Positions 9,030 to 17,912 of a stretch of DNA of 64,000 nucleotides are shown here, one piece after another. The position numbers were made by a program, and so were the translations under genes. Origin of the DNA: Martinezella lusitana (lineage in GTDB: Bacteria; Pseudomonadota; Alphaproteobacteria; Rhizobiales; Rhizobiaceae); assembly GCF_010668395.1 (NCBI RefSeq), contig NZ_WUEY01000023.1, positions 29,472 through 93,471 of the forward strand, given 5' to 3'. Under the pieces are notes generated by a model. That model had not been told where the DNA came from. It saw nothing but the letters and a program-made list of their open reading frames with translations, and did no database searches. Position 1 is the stretch's first letter. Each line of letters opens with the position of its first letter.

Positions 9030-10097
9030 TCAGTCTCCCAACACCTGGGCCGCTTGCGGCTCGAACCGGATGCCGAGGCGCTGGCCGGGCTGGAAGGCGG
9101 CCATCTGGCTCGGGTTGTTTTGCCGGCGCACGACGAAACGCGCGCCGTCGGCGAGCGCAAGATGGAAATGCGTGTCGGTTCCGCAATAGACGACGTCGTC
9201 CAGCACGCCCGAAAGCGGAGCGTCGGCGATATCCTCCTGCAGCTGCGCGTGTTCGGGACGGACCGCCAGGGTTACCTTCCCCGCCGCCGGCGCTGCTCCC
9301 TCGGGCATTCGCGGGCTCATCCGAGTGCCACCCGGCAACTCTACCGTACCGGCATCGAGATAGACCGCCTCGACGAAGTTGGTGTCGCCGATGAAGTCGG
9401 CTACGAACCGGCGGGAAGGATGGTCGTAGATATCGCGCGGGGTGCCGATCTGGAGGATCCGGCCGGCGCTCATCACGGCGATGCGGTCGCTCATGGTGAG
9501 AGCTTCCTCCTGATCGTGCGTGACGAAGATGAAGGTGATGCCGGTTGCGGCCTGCAGCCGCTTCAGCTCGATCTGCATTTCCTTACGCAGCTTCAGATCG
9601 AGCGCAGACAGCGATTCATCGAGCAGGAGAACCTTTGGTTTCGGGGCGAGAGCGCGAGCCAGCGCCACACGCTGCTGCTGGCCGCCGGAAAGCTCCGCCG
9701 GGCGCCGGCTGGCCATGGGCGACATCTTCACCAGCGCCAGCATTTCCTCCACGGTGCGGGCGATTTCCTGCTTCGGGCGGTTCAGCATGGCCAGGCCGAA
9801 GCCGACATTTTCGGCGACCGTCATGTGCGGAAACAGGGCGTAGTTCTGAAAAACGGTGTTTACCGGCCGCTCAAAGGGTGGCAAGCCCAGAATGTCCTTG
9901 CCACCGAGCCGGATGGCGCCGGAATGGGGTCTGATAAACCCCGCGATGGAGCGCAGAAGCGTTGTCTTCCCGCAACCCGACGGGCCGAGAAGGGTAAAAA
10001 ACTCCTTCTCCTTCACCGTCACGGACACATCGTCCAGCGCGACGAATGCTCCCGGCCCAACTCCAAACCGGATACTGACGCGATCAACTTCTATCAA
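9030..10097 (-). CDS. potA: Polyamine ABC transporter ATP-binding protein, PotA-like
   Basis: 355-residue ATPase. The Walker A motif GPSGCGKTT is at residues 38-46, followed by a Q-loop (FQNYALFPHMT), the LSGGQQQRV signature and Walker B LLLDESLSALD. The serine in DES is also found in E. coli PotA, which supports a polyamine assignment over other importer ATPases. A C-terminal TOBE regulatory domain follows from about residue 275. The start codon is TTG, with GGAGG nine bases ahead and no better ATG. It lies 34 bases downstream of the ureohydrolase gene and powers the two following permeases. Confidence 0.88.
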   Translation of the reverse strand: MIEVDRVSIRFGVGPGAFVALDDVSVTVKEKEFFTLLGPSGCGKTTLLRSIAGFIRPHSGAIRLGGKDILGLPPFERPVNTVFQNYALFPHMTVAENVGFGLAMLNRPKQEIARTVEEMLALVKMSPMASRRPAELSGGQQQRVALARALAPKPKVLLLDESLSALDLKLRKEMQIELKRLQAATGITFIFVTHDQEEALTMSDRIAVMSAGRILQIGTPRDIYDHPSRRFVADFIGDTNFVEAVYLDAGTVELPGGTRMSPRMPEGAAPAAGKVTLAVRPEHAQLQEDIADAPLSGVLDDVVYCGTDTHFHLALADGARFVVRRQNNPSQMAAFQPGQRLGIRFEPQAAQVLGD

Positions 10098-10131
10098 TAA
10101 TTCTCTCCTCCACTATAGGCTGGCGTGCCGG

Positions 10132-11079
10132 CTATGACTGTTTCGCCACGCCGGGCAGCACGCAAAGCATCTCGTAAAGGAAGTTTGCCGCGATTACCGC
10201 CGTGTTGCCCGACGGATCGTAAGGCGGCGACACTTCCACCAGGTCACCGCCGACAAGGTTGAGGCCCGCGCAGCCACGGATGATTTCGAGGCCCTGCTGG
10301 GTGGTGAGGCCCGCCACTTCGACGGTTCCGGTGCCTGGCGCAAAAGCCGGATCGAGGCTGTCGATGTCATAGCTCAGATAGACCGGCGCATCGCCGATTT
10401 TCGCGCGGATTTCAGCCATCAGCGGCGTCAACGATTTCCACCAGCACTCCTCCGCCTGGATGCACGTCCAACCCTGCTTGCGCCCCCAGTTGAAATCGTC
10501 GGGGCTGTAGCCGGTGCCGCGCAGGCCGATCTGGAACACCTTGTCGTTCTGGAGGCAGCCGTCCTCGAAGGCGCGGCGGAACGGGCAGCCATGGGCGACG
10601 GTTTCGCCGAACATATGCTCGTTCGTATCGGAATGCGCGTCGACGTGAATGAGAGCGACGGGTCCGTGCTTCTCCTTGACGGCCCGCAGGATCGGCCAGG
10701 TCAGCGTGTGGTCGCCGCCGAGCGTCAGCGGCTTGGCTCCGTGCCGGAAAATCCCGCGATAGAATTCGGTGATGATGTCGACCGACTTTTTCAGGTCGAA
10801 GGTATTGATCGGCACATCGCCGATGTCGGCAACCTGAAGCCGCTCGAAGGGGGCGGCCCCCGTCGCCATATTGTAAGGCCGGATCATCCGGCTCTCGTCC
10901 CGGATCTGCCGGGGGCCCATCCGCGTACCGGATCGGTTCGACGTGCCGATATCCATGGGAATGCCGACAAAGCATGCGTCCAGCCCTTCGGCTGTTTTCG
11001 CCGCGGGCAGACGCATCATTGTGACCGGCCCGCCGAAGCGGGGCATTTCGTTACCACCTAAGGGCTGATTGAATACCAT
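10132..11079 (-). CDS. speB: Agmatinase-family ureohydrolase
   Basis: Manganese ureohydrolase, 315 residues from the ATG at 11079; this start keeps the N-terminal PLGGNEMPRFGG that is usual in this subgroup. An ATG at 11046 is the alternative. Binuclear metal motifs are all present: GGDHTLTWP, DAHSDTNE and SYDIDSLDPAFAPGTGT. Agmatinase splits agmatine to putrescine and urea; relatives act on guanidinobutyrate, guanidinopropionate or guanidine. The loop after the last motif reads GTGTVE where many agmatinases have GTGTPE, so the exact substrate is open. It heads the polyamine transport operon and lies next to a LysR gene, and polyamine oxidation genes are divergent beyond that LysR. The gene symbol is by family. 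Confidence 0.82.
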   Translation of the reverse strand: MVFNQPLGGNEMPRFGGPVTMMRLPAAKTAEGLDACFVGIPMDIGTSNRSGTRMGPRQIRDESRMIRPYNMATGAAPFERLQVADIGDVPINTFDLKKSVDIITEFYRGIFRHGAKPLTLGGDHTLTWPILRAVKEKHGPVALIHVDAHSDTNEHMFGETVAHGCPFRRAFEDGCLQNDKVFQIGLRGTGYSPDDFNWGRKQGWTCIQAEECWWKSLTPLMAEIRAKIGDAPVYLSYDIDSLDPAFAPGTGTVEVAGLTTQQGLEIIRGCAGLNLVGGDLVEVSPPYDPSGNTAVIAANFLYEMLCVLPGVAKQS

Positions 11080-11176
11080 TGATCCACTCGAAAGTTCACA
11101 CTCCGAGCAGATTGGAGACAGTTCCGTGGCAGTAACATTCCAATGTGCAGGAATTTGCGTTGAGAAATCCGAATGT

Positions 11177-11194
11177 AATGCCGGCGAGGGCATT
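11177..11194. promoter_or_regulatory. Candidate LysR-type site before the ureohydrolase gene
   Basis: Inverted repeat AATGCC-N6-GGCATT in the 139-base gap between the LysR stop codon and the ureohydrolase start. The size and position fit a LysR-family recognition site, but it could equally be a short transcript hairpin. Confidence 0.35.
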
Positions 11195-11218
11195 CCATCT
11201 CGTCAAACCCTGCCGTTG

Positions 11219-12139
11219 TCAGGACGACTTGCCCGCCTTGGCGGCATGGGGGCGGTGCAGGCCGATCAATGTTTCCTTGAACAGCTGAAAGGTGCGGGGA
11301 TGCTGTCCGCTCTTCTGCACCAGCTGCATCTGGCAGCTGAAATTGTCTTCATGCGGCGGCAAGCGCCTCAGCCGCCCCTCCAGGACATAGCGGGCGGCGG
11401 CGTGGTCGGGCAGAAGCCCGACATAGGCGCCGCTCAGCACGAACAGGATCTGCGCTTCGATCTGATCGACGATCCGGTCTGCCTCGATGACCTGCTGCGC
11501 CTTTTTTCGCTGGCGGCTCCAGTAGCCGCGATGGACCCAGACACACTGGTCCATATGCTCTTGCGTGATCTGTTCCTCCGGCATGGCGAAGAGCACATGT
11601 GCCTTCCCGCAATAGAGCGAGTGGCTTTCCATATAGAGATCGGAATAGGAAAGTCCCTTGATCCTCGTATCGAAGCTGCCGATGCCTGCGTGAATGTCGC
11701 CATCGGAAACCCTGCGCAGGATCGATCCGGGCGTGTCGACCTCCAGTTCCAGCCGGATGCCGGGCGCCTTTTCCGTCAGCCTCATGATCGCATCGGTCAG
11801 TTTCAGCGTCGTATCCGTGGCGATGCAATCCACGACGGCTATTTTCAATTGGCCGACCAGGCTGCCTTTCAGGGATGTCAAAGCAGTGGAGTGGACGTCT
11901 ATGCGGCGCAGGAGATCGACGGCGATCTCATGCACATGGCGCCCCTTTTCCGTCATCTGGAATCCGCGCCGCCCGCGTTGGCAAAGGATGACCCCAAGCC
12001 GGGCCTCAAGCGCGGTAATATGGTTCGATATCGTCGGCTGGCTGAGGCCAAGTTCGGCCTGGGCAGCCGAAAAACCTCCATTGCGGACGACGCTGTCGAA
12101 TACGGCCAGGAGATGAAGATCTGTGCCAGAAATTTTCAT
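11219..12139 (-). CDS. LysR-family regulator of the polyamine locus
   Basis: 306 residues. An N-terminal winged helix-turn-helix (DLHLLAVFDSVVRNGGFSAA then LGLSQPTISNHITALEARLG, about residues 6-50) is followed by a LysR effector-binding domain. The ATG at 12139 gives the canonical N-terminus, MKISGTDLHLL; the much longer open frame upstream runs through the divergent cupin gene and is rejected. It lies between the ureohydrolase/transport operon on its own strand and the cupin/oxidase operon on the other, so it is placed to control both. The effector is unknown; an amine or guanidino compound is a guess from the neighbours. Confidence 0.85.
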   Translation of the reverse strand: MKISGTDLHLLAVFDSVVRNGGFSAAQAELGLSQPTISNHITALEARLGVILCQRGRRGFQMTEKGRHVHEIAVDLLRRIDVHSTALTSLKGSLVGQLKIAVVDCIATDTTLKLTDAIMRLTEKAPGIRLELEVDTPGSILRRVSDGDIHAGIGSFDTRIKGLSYSDLYMESHSLYCGKAHVLFAMPEEQITQEHMDQCVWVHRGYWSRQRKKAQQVIEADRIVDQIEAQILFVLSGAYVGLLPDHAAARYVLEGRLRRLPPHEDNFSCQMQLVQKSGQHPRTFQLFKETLIGLHRPHAAKAGKSS

Positions 12140-12263
12140 GCATTCATTGAGAGGAGCAAATCCAAACAAATGTAAAGCGTGATTTTCCCTTTGCTGGTCG
12201 GTCTCTACAAATCTCCTCATCAAGGCGGCCTGCTTCCATGGGCTGCACGAAGAGGAGCTTGAG

Positions 12264-12629
12264 GTGAATTCCATCATTCGATTGTCCAGCGAAGGACTTA
12301 GCACCGGTGCGCTTGAACCTTGCGCTGTCGTTCCGCCCGAAGCGGTCCTGAGCGGCAAGCCCGAGGAGAGCGGTGCGATGCACTACGAAACCAAGGACGG
12401 CAAGTTCCTGGTCGGCACCTGGGAATGCACGCCCTATGCCGAAACGTTGAGCTACCCCGAGACCAGCGAGTTCTGCATCGTGCTTTCGGGCCGGGTTGCC
12501 CTGACGGGCCAGGACGGCAGGACGGAAGTATTCGGACCGGGCGACAGTTACATCGTTCCCAAGGGTTTCGAAGGCCGATTCGAGGTCCTGGAAACGTTGC
12601 GCAAGGTCTACGTTCTGCTGAATGGCTGA
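12264..12629 (+). CDS. Small cupin protein (DUF861-like)
   Basis: 121-residue single-domain cupin resembling the DUF861/EutQ-like group (SEFCIVLSGRVALT then FGPGDSYIVPKGFEGRFE). The start is GTG with AGGAG seven bases ahead. Proteins of this type often lie beside PuuB-like oxidases and aldehyde dehydrogenases of amine catabolism, as here, where it heads a four-gene plus-strand operon. The biochemical role is unknown. Its first conserved motif has no clear metal-binding histidine pair, so it may bind ligand rather than catalyse. Confidence 0.8.
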   Translation: MNSIIRLSSEGLSTGALEPCAVVPPEAVLSGKPEESGAMHYETKDGKFLVGTWECTPYAETLSYPETSEFCIVLSGRVALTGQDGRTEVFGPGDSYIVPKGFEGRFEVLETLRKVYVLLNG

Positions 12630-12698
12630 ACGGCCGATGAATCATGAGCGGACGCCGCCGCGCGTCTGCTTTTCATGAAGACGATCCAAGAGAACTCA

Positions 12699-14087
12699 AT
12701 GCTTTCGAATCGTGCACTCGCCAGCGTCACATTCTATCCCTACTGGCTCGACACGGCCGGCGCTCCCAAACCCGAGGCGCCGCTGATCGGGAAAACGGAG
12801 ACGGACCTTCTCATCGTCGGGGGCGGGTTCACCGGGCTTTGGGCCGCGATAATAGCCAAGGAGGCCAACCCGGAACGGGATGTCCTGCTGATCGAAGCCG
12901 AGACGATCGCGTCTGGAGCTTCGGGGCGGCCCGGAGCGATCGTATCGACCTCGGTAATGCATGGGCTGCACAACGCAATTCGGATCTTCCCCAGGGATCT
13001 GGCGCAGCTTGAGGTGCTCGGTCAGAACAATATTGCCGGATTCCTCAGGACGATTGCCCAGCACCAGATCGATTGCGACGCCGAATGGAACGGCGAGTTG
13101 ACCGTTGCCGTGGGCCGCGAAAACCTTCCGACCCTTCGCGAGGAATACGAGCTTCACAGGACGCACGGTCATGAGGTGCAGTTGCTGGATGCTCAGGCAA
13201 CGCGCGCAGAGGTCAATTCGCCCTTGTTCGAAGGTGCACTTTGGGCGCGCAAGAACAGCGGCACCTTGCATCCGGCAAAATTGGCCTGGGGCCTGAAACG
13301 CGCGGCTCTGTCGCTTGGCGTGCGCATTCATGAGCACAGCCCGCTCAAGCGCCTCGAGGATGAGGGCAACGCGGTGACCGTTACCTCGCGCGACGGCGAG
13401 ATCCGCGCCAGGCAGGTCCTGCTGGCAACGAACGCCTTCGCCGCCGGTCATGATCGCATCAAGAAGCGCGTCGCCATGGTTCGCGACCGTATCCTGATGA
13501 CCGAGCCGCTGACCCCCGAGCAGATGGACCGCATCGGCTGGCGCAATCGCCAAGGCATCTATGATACGCGCACGCAGCTCAACTACATGCGGCTTACCCG
13601 CGACAACCGAATATTGTTCGGAGGGCGTCTGGGCTACTTCTACGGCAGTCCTCGCGATCCCGAGCTCGACCGGACGCCGGCCCCTTACGGCCGGCTGGCC
13701 GACGCATTTTTCCGCACGTTTCCCCAGCTCGACGATATTCGCTTCACTCACGCATGGAGCGGCCCCATCGCGCTTACCACCCGCATGGCCGTGCATTTCC
13801 AGACCTATCACGGCGGCAAGATGATCTATGCGGGCGGCTATTCCGGTTTCGGCGTTTCCGCCAGCCGTTTCGGTGCGGAGATCGGGCTGGCGAAGCTTGC
13901 CGGCTCCGAACGGCCGGAACTGAACCTCGAATTTGCGCGGACGATGCCGAACGTCATTCCACCCGAGCCTTTCCGTTATCTGGGCGCGTGCTTGACCATG
14001 CATGCGCTCGATACGGCCGACAGCAAGGGAGGCTGGCGCAAACTCTGGCTGAAGATCGTCGGAAGCCTGGGCTTTCCTCTATCCTGA
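12699..14087 (+). CDS. FAD-dependent amine oxidoreductase, PuuB-like (DAO family)
   Basis: 462-residue DAO-family flavoprotein. The FAD-binding Rossmann motif is LLIVGGGFTGLWAA at about residues 38-51, followed by the acidic LLIEAETIASGASGRPG stretch, and a C-terminal YAGGYSGFGVSASR closes the FAD site. Family members include gamma-glutamylputrescine oxidase (PuuB), which makes an aldehyde, ammonia and hydrogen peroxide. The ATG at 12699 has AAGAGA just ahead; an ATG at 12675 lacks a binding site. The next gene is the aldehyde dehydrogenase expected to take its product. No gamma-glutamylputrescine synthetase (PuuA) lies in the window, so the substrate may be a free amine. Confidence 0.83.
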   Translation: MLSNRALASVTFYPYWLDTAGAPKPEAPLIGKTETDLLIVGGGFTGLWAAIIAKEANPERDVLLIEAETIASGASGRPGAIVSTSVMHGLHNAIRIFPRDLAQLEVLGQNNIAGFLRTIAQHQIDCDAEWNGELTVAVGRENLPTLREEYELHRTHGHEVQLLDAQATRAEVNSPLFEGALWARKNSGTLHPAKLAWGLKRAALSLGVRIHEHSPLKRLEDEGNAVTVTSRDGEIRARQVLLATNAFAAGHDRIKKRVAMVRDRILMTEPLTPEQMDRIGWRNRQGIYDTRTQLNYMRLTRDNRILFGGRLGYFYGSPRDPELDRTPAPYGRLADAFFRTFPQLDDIRFTHAWSGPIALTTRMAVHFQTYHGGKMIYAGGYSGFGVSASRFGAEIGLAKLAGSERPELNLEFARTMPNVIPPEPFRYLGACLTMHALDTADSKGGWRKLWLKIVGSLGFPLS

Positions 14088-14108
14088 CCCCGGAAACTGG
14101 AGCTTGAC

Positions 14109-15551
14109 ATGACTGACCTCCATCGTGACGAAACCATTTTTATCAACGGCGTTTGGGAGCGCGGCGAAGCACCGGCGGCCATCGAGGTTCTTGATCCTTC
14201 CACCGGAGCTCCAGTCACCCGGATCGCCGCCGCTCGTCCGGAAGACGTCAGCCGCGCCGTTTCCGCTGCGGAACATGCGTTTCCGAGCTGGGCTGCAATG
14301 CCGTCTGCGATGCGGGCACACTATCTGCGCGGCTTTGCCCGCGGACTGGAACGCCACGCCGACGAATTGCGTGTCATCCAGATGACGAACGGCGGCAAGC
14401 CGCGTCCCGAGGCTGAAATCGACTTGGGCGACGCCGTGGCGACATTTGATTATTACGCAAAACTCGCCGATACGCTCGACGAGCGCCAGGATGCGCGGTC
14501 AAGCCTCGGCGAGGGAGCGCACAGGGGGCGTGTGCGGCATGAAGCGATCGGTCCCGTCGGCTTGATCGTGCCATGGAACTTCCCGCTGGTGACGAGCGCC
14601 TGGAAGATTGCCCCTGCTCTCGCCGCCGGTTGCACCGCCGTTCTCAAGCCATCCGAGGCAACGCCGCTCGCCGAACTGATTTATGGCGTCATTGCCAACG
14701 AGATCGGCCTGCCGCCGGGTGTGCTCAATATCGTCACCGGCGCGGCAGAGGTCGGCATGGCGTTGACCGGCGCCCGCGCCTTGCGAAAGATTTCGTTTAC
14801 CGGGTCCAACGCCGTCGGAACGAAAGTCATGGCGGCCGCGTCGGCGCATGGGCTGCCGGTGACGCTGGAGCTTGGCGGAAAATCCGCCATCGTCGTGACA
14901 GAAGACGCCGATCTCGCGCTTGCCGTCGAGTGCGTCGCGCTCGGGATATTCTTCAACGCGGGGCAGGTTTGCTCGGCAACCTCGCGCCTGCTTGTTCACG
15001 AGGCGATCGAGGCAAAGCTGATGGAGGCGCTCGTCGAGCGTGTTCGCGGCATGGCCGTTGCCTCTCCTTTTGCCGGGCGTTGCGATATGGGTCCGCTGAC
15101 CACTGCCGCGCAATTCCGGAAGGTGCTCAATTATTTCGACGTAGCACGCAGCGAAGGCTGCGATTGCATCACCGGCGGTCATGCGCTCGGCGAGGGCCAT
15201 CTTGTCGCGCCGACCATCTATCGCAACGTTAAGACCACCAGCCGGGTATGGGCCGAGGAAATATTCGGCCCGGTGCTTGCGACGCGCAGCTTCGCCACGG
15301 ACGCGGAAGCGATCGAACTTGCCAACGCGTCCAGCTACGGGCTGGCCGGAAGCGTCGCCGCGGGTGACGCCGATCGGGCGGGACGCATCGCCGACAAACT
15401 CGAGGCGGGGCATATCTGGGTGAACACGCCGCAGATCGTCTATCCCGAAAGCGCGTGGGGCGGCTTCAAGGCCAGCGGCATCGGCCGCGAACTCGGCCCA
15501 TGGGGACTGGCGGGCTTTCAGGGCGTGAAGCACATCACCGCGGCCGCCTGA
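14109..15551 (+). CDS. Aldehyde dehydrogenase, PuuC-like
   Basis: 480-residue aldehyde dehydrogenase with catalytic Cys288 (NAGQVCSATS) and Glu254 (LELGGKSA); VPWNFPLV marks the NAD-binding fold. It starts 21 bases after the oxidase stop codon and is placed to oxidise the aminoaldehyde that enzyme forms, for example to a gamma-aminobutyrate derivative. The aldehyde is inferred from context only. All motifs are intact and the length is normal for the family. Confidence 0.87.
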   Translation: MTDLHRDETIFINGVWERGEAPAAIEVLDPSTGAPVTRIAAARPEDVSRAVSAAEHAFPSWAAMPSAMRAHYLRGFARGLERHADELRVIQMTNGGKPRPEAEIDLGDAVATFDYYAKLADTLDERQDARSSLGEGAHRGRVRHEAIGPVGLIVPWNFPLVTSAWKIAPALAAGCTAVLKPSEATPLAELIYGVIANEIGLPPGVLNIVTGAAEVGMALTGARALRKISFTGSNAVGTKVMAAASAHGLPVTLELGGKSAIVVTEDADLALAVECVALGIFFNAGQVCSATSRLLVHEAIEAKLMEALVERVRGMAVASPFAGRCDMGPLTTAAQFRKVLNYFDVARSEGCDCITGGHALGEGHLVAPTIYRNVKTTSRVWAEEIFGPVLATRSFATDAEAIELANASSYGLAGSVAAGDADRAGRIADKLEAGHIWVNTPQIVYPESAWGGFKASGIGRELGPWGLAGFQGVKHITAAA

Positions 15552-15619
15552 AGCTTTATTCGAGACGAACCGCAAAGTGAGGCTCCTTTGCGGATCTGGT
15601 TCATATCAGGGAGAGAGGC

Positions 15620-17296
15620 ATGACCATTACCGCAGATACCATCATCCGCAACGGTGCGATCCGCACCATGGATGCGGATCGTCCACTGGCGCAAAGCATA
15701 GCCATTATCGGCAATCGGATCGTACGGGTCGGCTCGGAGGCGGAATGCGAGGTGCTGCGGGGACCGAAAACACAGGTCATCGACGCCAAGGGCGCGACCA
15801 TCCTGCCGGGCTTCAACGAAGCGCATCTGCATATATTCGGCGGCAGCGTGTCGCTGCAGCAGCTTCCGGTCGCCGATGTTAAGGGTATTGACGAACTGAG
15901 AGCGCGGATTACCGCCTGGCGCGCGCAAAATCCGGAGCTGGATTTTATCGTCGGACACTCCGCTCCCTACAACTTCATCACCGACGAGCGGATGCCGCGC
16001 CGCGAGGATCTCGATGCCGCCTGCCCGGACATTCCGTTGCTCATTGCCTCCGCCGACCACCATACTGGCTGGGCCAATACGCTGGCATTGACACTGGCCG
16101 GAATCGACAAGGGCGCGGACGTCGGGCACGGCAGCGAGGTCGTCACCGGGCCGGATGGCCTTGCGACCGGCGAACTGCGCGAGGCGCCGGCGATGAACCG
16201 GGTCTATGCCCTTTCGCCGTCCGGCGGTCGGGACCAGCTGGGCGCCGTCACGACGGCGGAGGATTCCGGCATCACGCAGGAACAGCGCGCAAGCGATATC
16301 GCAGCCTTGCGCGAAGGGCTGGCCTATTGCGCGCGCAACGGCATCACGTCGATCCAGAACATGGACGGCAACTACTACCAGCTCGACATGCTGCGCGAAC
16401 TGCAGGCAAAGGATGCGCTGCCGATCCGTGTTAGGGTGCCGTATCTGCTCAAGCCCGGCACTCCGGCGGCGGAGATCAGGGCTGCCGCCGATTGGCGGCA
16501 GGAGTTTCAGAACGATTTCCTGACCTGCGATTTCGTCAAGATCTTTGCCGATGGCGTGGTGGAATCGGGCACCGCCGTGCTGGTCGATGGTTATACCGAC
16601 GCACCCGACCATAACGGCACGCAGCTGTTCTCCGATAAAGACCTCAACGAGGCGATTGCCTTTGCCGACAGCCTGGGCCTGCAGGTCGCGGTCCACGCTA
16701 TCGGCGATGGTGCCGTCAGGCAGGTCCTCAATGCCTATGAGGTCGCCCGTACGGCCAACGGGCCACGCGATTCACGCCATCGCATCGAACATATCGAGCT
16801 GCTCCAGGAAAGCGACTTTCCTCGCTTCGCCGAATTGGGCGTGGTCGCCTCGATGCAGCCTTCCCATCCGCCGGGCGCAATGGATTTTCCGGTGGAAACC
16901 TATCTCCCCCGGATCGGTCGCGAGCGCGAAGACATCGCATTCCGTACCCGCGAGCTTCTGGAGAGCGGAGTCCCTCTCGTCTTCTCATCCGACTGGCCGG
17001 TCTCCCGGCTCGAGCCGCTTGCCAGCATTCAGGCAGCGGTCAACCGCAAGCCCTGGCATGACGGCGGCAAGGACCAGTCGGTGACGCTCAATCAGGCGTT
17101 GCATGCCTATACACGTGCAGGCGCCTGGGTTGAATTCCAGGAAGACCGGAAGGGCAAGCTAGCGCCGGGCTATCTCGCCGACATCGTCATTCTCGATGCG
17201 GACCTGACGAGCGTGCCGAGCGATGAACTCTCCGGCGTATTGCCGGTGATGACGATCTGCAACGGGAAGGTCATCTATCGGGATGACGAATTCTGA
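15620..17296 (+). CDS. Amidohydrolase, YtcJ-like (Amidohydro_3)
   Basis: 558-residue metal-dependent amidohydrolase. N-terminal beta-sandwich residues (IIRNGAIRTMDADRP) lead into the first metal motif, FNEAHLHIFGG. Later metal-site segments are VHAIGDGAV, RIEHIELL and FSSDWPVS, and a C-terminal GYLADIVILDAD strand completes the sandwich. YtcJ-like enzymes hydrolyse amides or formamides of widely differing structure. As last gene of the cupin-oxidase-dehydrogenase operon it may release an acyl or amidino group from the amine substrate or product. I cannot name the substrate. It has no signal peptide and is probably cytosolic. Confidence 0.85.
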   Translation: MTITADTIIRNGAIRTMDADRPLAQSIAIIGNRIVRVGSEAECEVLRGPKTQVIDAKGATILPGFNEAHLHIFGGSVSLQQLPVADVKGIDELRARITAWRAQNPELDFIVGHSAPYNFITDERMPRREDLDAACPDIPLLIASADHHTGWANTLALTLAGIDKGADVGHGSEVVTGPDGLATGELREAPAMNRVYALSPSGGRDQLGAVTTAEDSGITQEQRASDIAALREGLAYCARNGITSIQNMDGNYYQLDMLRELQAKDALPIRVRVPYLLKPGTPAAEIRAAADWRQEFQNDFLTCDFVKIFADGVVESGTAVLVDGYTDAPDHNGTQLFSDKDLNEAIAFADSLGLQVAVHAIGDGAVRQVLNAYEVARTANGPRDSRHRIEHIELLQESDFPRFAELGVVASMQPSHPPGAMDFPVETYLPRIGREREDIAFRTRELLESGVPLVFSSDWPVSRLEPLASIQAAVNRKPWHDGGKDQSVTLNQALHAYTRAGAWVEFQEDRKGKLAPGYLADIVILDADLTSVPSDELSGVLPVMTICNGKVIYRDDEF

Positions 17297-17394
17297 TTTG
17301 CGCTGCCCGTCGGCACTTCGTCGGCGGGCTCCAGTCCTTCACGGATTTTCTCGTGGGGCTGCAAGTTGTGATCGCCCGGCCCCCTCCGTCCGGA

Positions 17395-17419
17395 GGAACA
17401 ATCTGATGCCGCAGCCATT
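17395..17419 (+). promoter_or_regulatory. Possible EcfG/RpoE2 stress promoter
   Basis: GGAAC at 17395-17399, then 16 bases, then CATT. Rhizobial general-stress promoters read GGAAC-N16/17-CGTT, so the -35 is perfect and the -10 has one mismatch. It sits 42 bases before the DUF1236 start codon. Confidence 0.3.
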
Positions 17420-17461
17420 CCCCTTTCAGCTCTTACGAGCCGAACAGCAAAGGAGAATGCT

Positions 17462-17860
17462 ATGAATACGAGAACCATCGTTTCAGCGGCGGCCGCCTTT
17501 GGCCTTCTCGCTGGGTCAGCCTTCGCGCAATCCTCGACGGTCACAGGGGCCGCGGGCGGTGCGGTTACCGGTGCCGTCGTGGGCGGTCCCGTGGGTGCCG
17601 CCGTCGGCGGTGTGGCGGGCGCCATTGTCGGAAGCGCAATCGATCCGCCGCCGCAGAAGGTCGTCACCTATGTCGAGGAACAGCCGGCGCCTGCGGCCGA
17701 GGCCGTCGTGCAGGACAAGATCGTCGTCGGTCAGCCGCTGCCCGAGGCCGTTGTCGTAACACCGGTCCCAGACAACCCAACCTACGCCTATGCGGTCGTC
17801 AACCATGAGCGAGTGATCGTTCAGCCGGAGACGCGCAAGGTCGTCAAGATTATCGAATAG
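17462..17860 (+). CDS. Exported DUF1236-type protein with glycine zipper
   Basis: 132 residues. A signal peptide (about residues 1-22, ending in GSAFA) is followed by a glycine-rich zipper with repeated GGA and VGG units (about 30-62). A C-terminal DUF1236-like segment, YAYAVVNHERVIVQPETRKVVKIIE, is common in small rhizobial periplasmic or outer-membrane-associated proteins. AAAGGAG precedes the ATG. The function is unknown. It is a single-gene unit between the amidohydrolase gene and a terminator, with a possible stress promoter upstream. Confidence 0.83.
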   Translation: MNTRTIVSAAAAFGLLAGSAFAQSSTVTGAAGGAVTGAVVGGPVGAAVGGVAGAIVGSAIDPPPQKVVTYVEEQPAPAAEAVVQDKIVVGQPLPEAVVVTPVPDNPTYAYAVVNHERVIVQPETRKVVKIIE

Positions 17861-17870
17861 TCTTATCGGA

Positions 17871-17893
17871 AAGGGCCTCTTATGGAGGCCCTT
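17871..17893. terminator. Hairpin terminator between converging genes
   Basis: AAGGGCCTC (17871-17879) and GAGGCCCTT (17885-17893) form a nine-base-pair stem with a five-base loop. It lies between the stops of the DUF1236 gene and the LacI gene and could serve both strands. There is no long T-run. Confidence 0.65.
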
Positions 17894-17912
17894 CTCGCAT
17901 CGGCCCTTCCAG

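Noticed and set aside
9030..10097. Serine in Walker B (LLLDESLSALD) as a possible defect
   Set aside because: E. coli PotA has the same serine; the glutamate that matters is intact, so it supports the PotA assignment.
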